The notes beneath the pieces were generated by a model. The model did no database searches. It saw only the letters and a program-made list of their open reading frames with translations, and was not told the DNA's origin. DNA of 64,000 nt from Siphonodentalium dalli (Eukaryota > Mollusca > Scaphopoda > Gadilida > Siphonodentaliidae). The stretch spans positions 79,696,705 through 79,760,704 of the forward strand of contig CP136067.1 in the NCBI GenBank assembly GCA_032622095.1. The letters are read 5' to 3'. Every line of letters starts with the position of its first letter. The stretch's first letter is position 1. Positions 51,301 to 63,300 of the stretch are shown piece after piece. The position numbers were made by a program, and so were the translations under genes.

Positions 51301-54300
51301 CGATTTATCCTCCGGCCGGTACGGTATATATATATAAATGACACGTGATCTAATTATACCCCCACTCTCGATTAGAATGGGGAGTATAATGGATTGACTT
51401 GTCCATCTGTCAATCCACCCATCTGTCCATCTGATGAAATTTTCTATGGTGGTTTGTCATCATGACTGCTTTCAAAAGAGGGGCAAACATCTTTGTTTGC
51501 ATTTTCTGTTCTAGAGTTAACATTCTTTGTTTATCTGGAAATATGGGTTTTTTGTCCATCCATGCAGATATCTCAGATCTGAATGAAATTTAATATGTTT
51601 TTTTTTTTGGCTGCGTTACAGCCCTTTGTTTGTCAAATTTTCAAGATTTTTGTCCATCAGGCTCTTTTGCTGATGTACTTTAACAATTATTAGAATGACT
51701 GATCTTACGGAGGAGAGAATTGCAGAGGTCCCTCTCAGCTGATGGCATGGCAATTCCCACGTTTGAATGTGCATGCAAGATGACGCCACATCACAGGAGT
51801 AGCCCATGCTCCATAATAGAACAGATAACCTGTTTTATAATATTGTTATATCTTATTCATAAATATAATGTTTTGTGATAGGAATTTATTGCAACCTATG
51901 TAAAACTTTGCATCTGAAAAACTGCAAAGCATAATTCAGTCCCTATGCAACCCTGGTTGACCACTGCCACTATGTATACATAATGTAATTAAATCTAATA
52001 TTTTTCATTGATTGATCCAAAACTTCACATTGGGGTGGGGGGGGGGGGGGCAGTGGGCAGCCATTTGAGTGAGGTCCAGATGGGAGGTAAACAAAACTAG
52101 GCCATCAGCTGCCATTTTATTGAACTTTCCAAATTCTTAATCATCTCACTAACTGCAATGCACAACATTTCCCAAATTATCCCCTCTAAAAGTTGAGCTG
52201 CAGTGGTATTGACACTTTCATTTGTTGTCCCCCGAAAAATATATTTTTGGGGGACTATTGTAATCGGCTCCGTCCGTGCGTCTGTGCGTCCCGTCCATCC
52301 GTCCGGAGTTATAACTCCAGTAATGATCATCCGATTTGATTGAAACTTGGTATGTAGGTGTCTCAACCAAGAACACATGTGCTCTGCAATTCTGGGTTTG
52401 ATCCGATGTTCTTTTATGGAGTTATTTCCCTTTTTTTCAACTTTGTTTTTTACTTAGAACATTTCTCACTTTTTCGGTTTCCGGATGATATCTCAAGTTT
52501 GGATCCTTTAATTGCAAATACTGTTTTGATGTGGATCAGTCATATCAAGATACAGGTTGAGTTTGAATTTGAGTTTGATCCGATGATTTTTCCTAGAGTT
52601 ATGGTTTCAACTTAGAAAATTCAATTTCTTTTTTCTTTGGTTTCCAGATGATAACTCAAGTTTGGACTGTTCAATTGAAATTTCTGTTTTTTTGTGGGTC
52701 GTTCATATCAAAATACAGGTCAAGTTCGAATTTGAGTTTGATCCAATGATTTTTCCCAGAGTTATGGGCCTTTCGACTTTGAAAAACATTTTTTTTAATT
52801 TTCTGTATGAAGGTACCTTCATGGTGTAATCAACTCCTCCTACAGTTTTGATCATAGATATTTGAAACTTCAGAGTATTGTTACCCACATATAGGAGATG
52901 TGCAACATGTATATAGATGACGGAAAACTTATTTTTTACGGAATTAATAACCGTTTCGAATTAGAACATTTCCTTATATTTTTTTATTTCTTTAACAAAG
53001 CGGCATTGACTTGCCACGTTGTCGGGGGACACTGTGGTCGGCCGACCTTTTATTCAAACTTGACATGTGATTTGTCATAGGTATGAGCTATATGCAACCA
53101 GTGGCCAGCCCCATATAGGCCACATTGCCTTTGCTTCCATTTTATATTTACATATGTATTGCTAAGTTCCAAATATATTCTGACATAAACTGGTATCTAT
53201 TGATTTTATAACTATTTTGTGGGGTACTAGTAGTTTGTACATTTGTTTTATTTAGCATCATTAGTTGATATTTAATAGCCACACATCTAACCTTTATATA
53301 CCCACCTGTAAATTTGACTTACAGTAAAAGAAAGTGAAAAGGCAGAGAAAGCAGATGGTGAAGGAAATGAAGAGGAATCTATTGATGGAAAACCACTTCC
53401 AGAGACGGCACCTGAAACCAAAGATGTTCCTCAAACCAAAGAAGTTCCCACCCCACCAGAGGAAGTTAAAGAACCTGTCAGCAAACCACCAAGAGACAGT
53501 ATAGACACAGAAGTTGCCTCATTTTTAGCTGTGAGTTTCCTATTTTATCATGAAACATTTTAAGAAGACTGTTATAATCAGCATGTTCATGAGTCATATG
53601 CGTGTATCCGTCTGGGCTGTCTGGATCATAATTTCAAGAATATTACTCAGAATTCCATGGGATTTGGTATACTGTAGTTGACATCTGAGAACATCAGATA
53701 AAGTTGGTATTTTGTTATTGTATGATTTTGTAGTATAACAGGTTGAATAAATGAGTTTTCCAGAGGAATTAGCAGAAGCAATGCTTTATAATTAAAATCT
53801 AATTATGACGGCTCTTGTAATAACACACCTGATTGGAGGTGTAAAGGAATGGGGTGGGCTTATCTTTGAGGACCACCCTATGTTTGTTGTGAGAGCAAAA
53901 ACTAAGACTTGGCTTTGTGTGGGACTACTGATGGCTGTAAACAAAATATGACTTCTTTTTTGTTGCAATATATATAAAGTCTGAATATCAGGCCTAAAAA
54001 ATTATCCATTTTTTTTGCTAACCCGCCCGACTAATTGTCAGAATACCCGACCCTAATTTTTCCCTGACCGACAATATTTGTTTTCCAAACTTGACTGTTT
54101 CACGCTTTGTTTTGCATCTTCCTGTTACTTAAAAAACAATTTTAAACACAAGACCATTGTGAGAACTCTATTTTACATTAAACCAGTATTATTGTGTACA
54201 TACACACCAAGCCTCCCGAGCCGTAAATTAACTGTGCATATATTCGGATTACCCGAGGACAGAGTAGGCCTATCCCTCTCTGTGTGTACGCTGAGATGTA

Positions 54301-57300
54301 AATCGGAAGTTCATCGGATAAACTGAACAAGAAATTGCTACATGATTTGTTTAATTTAAGACCCAATTTGGCTGTCTTTCAATTCATTTATTGTTCAGTC
54401 AGCTGAACGTGAGTACACTCGAGTATGTTTGCTTTTAATTCCCGAGAGGAAGACTTTTCAGAAAGTATATTTATCTTCCAATGAGATAAGGCATAACAGA
54501 TCCAACATTTTTATTGCTGACTAATATGCACTGCTACCATGTTGTAATGGGGTGGGCTTATCTTTGAGGACCACCCTATGTTTGTTTTGAGAGCAAAAAC
54601 TAAGACTTGGCTTTGTGTGGGACTACTGATGGCTGTAAACAAAATATGACTTCTTTTTTTTGCAATATATATAAAGTCTGAATATCTCTGGTGACAAGGC
54701 ACTGGTGACTTTGCGAATAGGCCATTAATAGTTCTATATTATTCTATGTGTTCAGTGCACCCCATCCTCCCCCATGGAAACGTAAACCTTGACTATTTTT
54801 AGTTACCACTGTGAACTTTGCATGAACTGTTTAACTAATTAGTTCCTGTCATGTGACATGCAGTCGACACAGATAATCCACAAGCATAAGCAGTTATTTA
54901 TTAATGAGTTATTATAACTAACAGTGCAGCTGAGCATATTTTTACACAAGGTTCCAAGCTTTGTTTATTTTTATACCAATACTGGGAATAGTAGCATATT
55001 TTTATGCTTTTGGTTAAATTATCCAACCTATTAAAGGGGGATGTCAAGTTGGAAATTTCAAATAGTTGGGAAGCTTGAGGTACCAGTTGAAAAGTTGCAA
55101 CCCGAAGGGTATGTGTGCAAGTGGAGTTTCGTGAACCTGGTGTAATGTCTGGTTTGTGGGGCTGAAATGCCACTGTCACCCCTTTCATTCAGTTGGGTAT
55201 CCAGCTTTTTTTTTATTTTCTGTTGGGCACCCAGCTTTTATCAAATTTACATTTGGGTACCCAACTTTATGAAATCAGTCTGCATGGACCTATGTTCCAT
55301 GCCTACAATTCTTCTCTGCTATGATTTTCAAGCATTGTGATGAATATATATCATATATAAACAAGTATTCACAAATTTAACAGGTTCATTTCGAAAACAA
55401 CTGACAGCATTCACTAATTAGTTCACATTCTGTGTGAGATTTCATAAGCTGGGTACCCAAATGTAATTTTTGTAAAAGCTGGGTACCATGCAACTAAACA
55501 TTTTTTAAAAGCTGGGTACCCAACTGAACAAAAGGGGGTGACAGTGACCATTTCAGCATTAGTGGGGGGTTGGAAATTTCAAAGTGGACACCCTTCCAAC
55601 TGAGACCATCTAGTGGGCATGCTACATTTAATTAAAAGGGTAACACACAGCCTATAAAAAATGGAATATACAATTAGTTCAGTGGCATAATGTGTACATG
55701 TAGATTGTGCCCCATACCCCTTTCTTATCCTGAATACCAATTTATAATACAGAGGGGTGAATCGCGCATACCATTTAAGAAAAATGGAATAAAAACAGAT
55801 TTACTGGTAAACTATAGATGCTAGTTTTAACACCTTTTCTTTAGTATAGTGTCGACAACATTGAACAAATCAAGAAGATTCAGTTTGAATTTTATAAAAT
55901 TTTGACAACTGGCTGAGAAATTATAAAAACTGAACAATATGGTGCCATAAAGCTCATACTAACCAGTCTGTATATACATTTTATACACTCAACAGTCATA
56001 CTGACATATTATGTGCGTCTGAAGTTTTCTGAGACTGCATACTATTAAAGCTAACTTTTTGTAAAATCCTGAATAGCGGTTAATTTGGGTGTTTGAATTT
56101 TGAGTATCTGCTAGCAGGAGATATAGCCTGTGCACTGCTTACCATGGTACCGGTACCTGAATCCTGCAAGCCAGAAAGGAGTGGGGGAGTAAGGTAGGTA
56201 ACAAAAAAAACACATGATCAAAAAGTATTGCCAGGAAATATGTGAAATAAATTCATAATCAGCTCTAAATTGTGGGGGCACCAGACGAGGGGGTGTGAAT
56301 TTTTTTTTTACCTACCTACCTTACTCTGGAGGGGTCCTGTTAGCAGAAACATGGATAATTTTAATTGATTTAACCCTTTCATGATGGGAGCTGCACTTGT
56401 GCGTCATTACAGATCCTATGCCAGTGCATTCTCTTATACATGCAAGTCTTCCATAGAGAGCCTTTCATATATAAAAGAATGCACTGGCTTAGAAGGTCTA
56501 TGGTAAATATTGTTAGGCCAATGTATTCTCTTATATATGCCAGGCTCCCGATGGGAGACTTGCAGATATCAGAGAATGCATTGCCACAGTGTTTTAAAAA
56601 AAAATCCGTAAGCTCCAGTCATGGAAGGGTTAATATTTAATTATTTATTAGTGCAATATCTTAGGCCAAAAAAAAAAAGTGTTTTGGTTCTCGGGCAATT
56701 TTTTTCTTCAAATCAATGAGGGAGGGAGGGTTTTATTTTTATTTTTTATTTTTTTCTGCGCATAGTAAGCATGGACAAAGATACCTTCCTCTGTCTAGTA
56801 ATAACCAGAAAGGTAGAGGGAACTGTTATGCATATAAACTCATTTAGTCTTATATAAAAATGACATTGTACTACCAGTGTCTGACTGGGATTACCTAACA
56901 ATATATAATGCCCCTGACATTAACTACTGTTATTGTTGTCTAAAAACTGATACCTCCCCATTCTAATATGTGATCCTGAATTTAGTCCTGTGCCTTTCAA
57001 TTGTATAAAGTTACAATTAGTGTAAGTTGTTCACAATGAAGAGCATGAGGATCAGCTAATCATTTTCTTAATTGTAATGTAGTCATCTACTTCATGTTGT
57101 AAGCCTGCAAGTCACTTTTTAACACATTACATGTTAGAGCTAATATTCAACACATATCTGCTATGGACATGTTGACAAGTTTTTTTGTCATAACATCAGG
57201 CATTGCAATAAAAAGGCCTAATGCGGCCCTTTTTATTCAATGCGGCGGGGCCTGAGAACCAAAACTTTTTTTTTTTGGCCTTAATATTTATTTTTTTTCA

Positions 57301-60300
57301 ACAGGAAATACAAGCAATATCAGAGCCGACTGGTAGCGATGACAGAGTAACCCCACCCATTGGTGGTGATGTCACCCCTCCCATGGATACATCGGAAAAA
57401 ACAAAGGAGATATCGTCATACAAACAGTTTGTTAAAGGAACACCTCAGGTTACAGAGAAGACAAATAATCCTGAAACTGAAAAGAAGGCAGAAGAAGAGA
57501 AAGAAATGGTGTTAAAAGGTACAATTAGTTTAGGTCTGGTAGAAATGCTAGACAACAATTAGTCCAGTGATAGCATAGTAAATGACAAGTAATACATTAT
57601 TTTAATATTATTTTATTTCGAACATTTGGATCACCAGACATTCAGGGGAGTACACAAACATGAATCCAGTTAATTCTGGGTACGAAAACTCATCAGGAAG
57701 ATGTGATTACACAGAAAATTGGTTGAGATATGGCTAAACCTCTGGTCCACACTCACATTATGTGAGAGATAAAGAAATTTTACTACTGCAAATTTTTTGG
57801 AAATTAAATGCGAAAATCAGACTCAACCTTTTTGAAAACTGGGAAAGCTCCTCGCCAAGCAAACTGGACAAAACTGAATACCATTTAGCAGAAAGTATAA
57901 TATAGGAGATATATATATATATTTAAAGATATGTGGCACGGGCTCAGTAGAATAATTCACTTTCTTTCATTATCCTTCAAGTTGGTGGACATTCAATGTA
58001 TGTCATCACTGCATGCTTGCCTTGAAAGGCTATGCTGAGGAGTCCTTTAAGCATACTGATTCTGATATATATAATTTAAGAAATAGCTATTAAATAAATA
58101 AACAAAGGTTACACAAACATATTTCTTGTCAAAAAGGTTGTAAGTGTGATTTAAATAAGTGACCTACACTCAGAAAATTCAATTCACACACTTTCATGCC
58201 ACTTTCTTCATTACGAACCCGATTCGCTCACTTTGCTTAATGAATGCAGACAGTATTTGCTGCATTACTTGCAGTTATGGGTCCTGTTCTATCAAAATAA
58301 CCCGAATAGATGTCCTTGTTTCTCTTTGATTCTCTCAGAAATAGTGTAACTGTATGCAGCCAATCAGATTGCGAGAAAGTCTCGTGATATAATATATAAA
58401 CATAATACTTGCTTAAAATATTGAAATAACTGGCCTTTAATTAAGGTCATTGACAAGATGGAACCTCTCAACAAAAATCACATGGTAGCTCATTGAGCTC
58501 ATTTCATGCCTCGCATTGTGATATTAGCTAATTGGGTCTCAGATTTGCTCAAATGGGAGTGACCAGTCATAAAAGTTTGACCTATGCGACTTCACTCTTT
58601 CAGTAAAACTTTAATCTGAAATTTGAAAGTGTTCCATACATAAAAATGTCAGACCAACTTACATGGAACGGAACAAAATCCAATATACAATACTTGTTTT
58701 TACACACAACCGAGTCAACTGGCAGATAAATAGAGCATTTAGCACCCATTTCCAATGTGTTAATCTCGTTTCTCGTTGCATCTACACAATATGAAAGCAA
58801 GTAGGCTATGCGTGTGATGTCACATGACATGATTTGGACCAACCAAAATCCTGCATTCATGTTCCATAGCACCACGAATGCATATGTGAGTGTAAATATA
58901 TAAAATAAATAGTTTACACCTATATTTCTGTAAACATATAAATTAGTACACTTTTTACATTTGTTTTCAGAGCCTCAATCTGTTTGGGAGCGGTGTTTGG
59001 ATGAAGGCTCAACCTATCATTACTACTGGCACACATTGACAAATAAAGTTACATGGGAAATTCCAGCAGAATACACCCAATACCTGCTTCTTGTCAGAGA
59101 GTTCGAAGAAAAAGTGGAACGATACAAAAAGGAAGGAAAGAAGTACCATGTAATTAAAGAAGGCGAAGACAAATCTGAGGGGTGAGAAATTTAGACAACA
59201 GTCTCTAAATGCAGTAATGCTCTAAGTAATCGACTTCTTAACCACAGCAGAATTATGGGCAACTTTTCAGGATTTAGTCAGAAATATGGCTTGTTGCCAT
59301 TCATCGGAAAGCTCTCCCCAAGAGCTTTCCGATGAATGGCAACAAGCCATATTTCCAACTAAATCCTGAAAAGTTACCCATAATTCTGCTGTGGTTAAGA
59401 AGTCTACACAGTAATTTCGGTCCTCCGCTTTCTTCAGCATGTATCACACTGCCCAACCGATTCGATTATCAATGCAAACAGAGGCCTATCAGTGTCCTGT
59501 CAAAGTCTATTATCATGGGTTGGCATTAGTCCATGCATACACGTGTCTGTGCATACATCATCAACAATTTCCTCAGCACACCCTACAGTCCACATCTCTC
59601 ATCCGATCATCACCAATCTTCAAGGTGACCTCTAGATGGGACTAACAATTTATTCAGTAATTTGTTAAAAAAAACATGGCTGCCAGCAGCCATCTTGGAA
59701 TTCACATTTGATGAAAAACTTGCCTCCAGCAGCCATTTTCAACTGTTATATACCTGTATTTTTGATTTGCATATGTTGGCGTTATATTCTGCTGGCACGA
59801 TTTGTACAATTTATGCCCAAGAATTACTTAAAATGGACTAGAAATATAGAATGCCGATATCATAATGGCAAAATTTGACCTACCCCCTGGACTTGGTGCA
59901 ACCTATTTTTCTGCCTTAGACATGTGTCACATTGCCCCCAGTCGAACTGGACATCGCCAGGTTAAGACCTGGAAAATATCTCCTAGTAACTGGTTGTATA
60001 AACCTTGACATCATGATTTTATTTCAACAATATTTGGTCGATTCCTCACAGGCCTCAGCTCACAAGGCGACTCAGGCGAGATTTTCGCCTTACTGTCGCT
60101 GACTTCGCCCTATCGTCGCTCTAAGGCGAAATCGAAGTCGCCTTCAATTTTAATTTTTTTTTTTTTTTTTTTTTCTTTCTTTTTTTTTCTAGTTTTTTTC
60201 CCAGACATGTCCGTATATAGATGAATTGTGGCGGCCATCCCAAAAAGAAATGGACGATGCAGAGACAAAGTCCCAAGTGTTTAAAATAAAATATGACCTA

Positions 60301-63300
60301 TTATTTTGTGTTGTTATTCAGTCGCCGTTGTTCCCTTTGCGGCAATGAATGTTAATCACGAATGTTTTGACACGCTGAAAACACGATGAGATGTTAGCAA
60401 CTTAGCATCTGTGTTGTTATTGACCATCGTGAGTGTCACAAATAATGTTTTAATTAACTTAAAAGACCGCTGTCCCGCATTTCAGATATAAAACAAATAC
60501 GACATTATTAGAGTATGTACCAGGCGCTTCGGAAGTTCGTTTCGGTAACGCGTTGCACTTTTTGAAGAGACCGCGTCACACTTTTTGACGGAAGAGACCG
60601 CTTCCGTAAATAAATAAATGTCAAGTTTATTGCTTTAATCGGATTATACCAGTGATGTTGGCATTAATTAAGGGAGGCCATTAATTAATAAAAGCTTTAG
60701 CAATAAAACTAAAAGCTTTTGCAACTCCTTTGTTAGTTAATCCTTATTGTTTATTTTAGCGGACACCCACATTACAGCCGTGACCAAATTAAACTTTCAA
60801 AGTTACAACTTACAATTTACATGCATCATGATTCAGACTGTACAATCTGACAATAGTCAATACTACAAACGTATCTTCCAGGCTGCAGTCTAGGAAATAA
60901 TACTTCTTCCATTTAGTTAAAAAATTAACTACTACTGTAACTTGATAATTGTCTTGCTTAACTCTTTCGATGCCAAGCTCGCATAAATGCGAGTTACCCA
61001 GTCGCTGCCAAATACGCATTTATGCGAGTTCGGGGGTGCACCTGGTTTACGGTCGTAATTATATTGTTTTGTTGCATTACAACGGGGGTTCATTTATTTT
61101 ATGTAGAGTGCTGGTGTGCGCTGACAATTTAGAAGAAAGGTCAGTCAAGGTCATGCTACTCCTGAAGTTCTATGAGTACAGTCCGAGCCAGAATATACCA
61201 TTGACAAATTAACTTTTGGTGCATGGGATGCGATATATGAGTGGAAAATAAACATCATAATTGACTTGGCGGCCTCCTTTCTGCTGATCAGTCTAGCGTC
61301 CAAAAATTCTGTCGGAATGAGGTCGGTGAAAAATACGGAATAGTAGCCTGAATATGATTAACTGGTGAAGCATTAATTAATGGGATAGAACAATAGAACA
61401 AAAAACTAACATTTAATCATATATGAATTGAAAAAAATTACCGAAAAACATAAATTAAAGCAAATCCAAGATGGCTGCCAATGGCACGTGACCCAAAGGC
61501 TTTGACCTTGAATGGGTCTCCACGTCGGGGCAGGTGATAGGTCATTGTCATATATACCCACATGTGAAGTTTCAACTAAATACACCGATAATTACCCGAT
61601 AGTCATTGCATTACCCACATAGGCCTATACATAAAATACTTGTATTTACACCCAGAATGCTTGGCACTGGGGAGTATGTCCGTGTGGCGGGGGTGGCAGC
61701 GAAAGAGTTAAATGATAGCTACACAAAACATTTCCAAAAAATTTAAATGTAAAATAACAATTAATTAGGCTAATTTCAGATAAAGTCAAATTTTTTTAGT
61801 TTTATTTCTTATTTTATGTTTTTAAATTTTTTATTGATGTTATAAAATAAAGCGATAGTTGAAAATTGTCCGTAGTCTCCACTTCTCCCTGAAGTCTCCC
61901 TAAATTTCCTGAAGTCTCCCTAAATTTCCTGGAGGGAGACTTGAAGTCTCCCTGTTCTGAACCCCTAGGCTGAGGCCTGATTCCTCAAAATGGACACAAC
62001 ACTGATAGGCCTATGTTCGATACTGATAGGCATCTGTTCGCACTGATATGATTGGCCGCAAATTGTTTGGGCAGTGTGTATATTGCTTTATGTATGAGTC
62101 TTAAAACTGGTCCACAAGTTAAAACAATATAGGATACTTATTGATAAAGGCCAAAAGAAAAAAAACTACTGAAAATGAGCTTTGTTCTTTTTTATAATGT
62201 ATTAAAATTCTTAACTCCAAATGTAATGGATGTTTTTTTTAAATTACCCTGTTACATTTGTAACCTTCTTGTAATTTGAGAACCTTTAGAACTTGCAATT
62301 TAAGCTTGTCCTACTTTTTTTATCATTAAGAGGTTAGACAATGTATTTGTCTTTGCCAACCAGTTGAAGTAGATACTGGTACAGACAGAGTTACAAAGGC
62401 TGAAGTTCTAAAGCTGCAACTGCACCTCAACTGCAATGCTTATTTATTAGATATTAGATATACAGTGCCATGGATATGTGGGGCCAAATGTATTCCCAAC
62501 AAATTGATATTGGATAAACAATGTGTTAATAAGGAGCATAATTTTAGGGTTATTTGCCAGGGTGAACATCAGATATGTTAGTGGTGTTTAAATGGTCTGA
62601 TATCTTGACAAAATATTTTCAGCAATTTATGTGGTGTGATATTTTGTTAATAATTAATTTCCAGAAAAAAAGAAAAGAAAAAGAAAGATTCCAGTCAAAA
62701 GAAAGAAAAAGTGTCAAAACCACAGCCCCCATCTGGTCCACCAACACCAAAGATTGAAAAAGCTGAAAAGAAGGTGGAGACCCCCCCTGAAGTTAATGGC
62801 CACGAAGAATTAGAGAACCCCAAAGAAGATAGCCCTTCGGATAAACACAGATCTCATCGCGATAGAGATCGTCACAAGAAGAAAAAGAAAAAACATCGAC
62901 GTGATGAGAAATATGACTCGGAAGGCAGTTCACACAGTCATCGGCACTCGAGAAGACGAGAGAAACATCGCAGCAGGCACGACCGTAGTAAGGAACGGAG
63001 TGGAAGCCAAGAACACAAGAGCCCTGATAAGAAGTCTGAAGGTGAAGGCGAGGTCGATATTGATGTTGATGATATAGATATGGCATTAGAGATGGCCCTT
63101 GAAGAAAAACTTGATAAAAAAGTATGTATTTCACACTGAATTGTAAATCTTCAGATAGAAGATAATTTCTAGTCTCAAATTTGATTGCACAGCACTTCAG
63201 ACCTTGTTATTTTATATGAAATGCTAATTTCTATGTCCTCAATAACCATTCCGAGGCATAAAGTTTGCATAAAAGTACTTCACCTGTGTGCAGCCTCATT

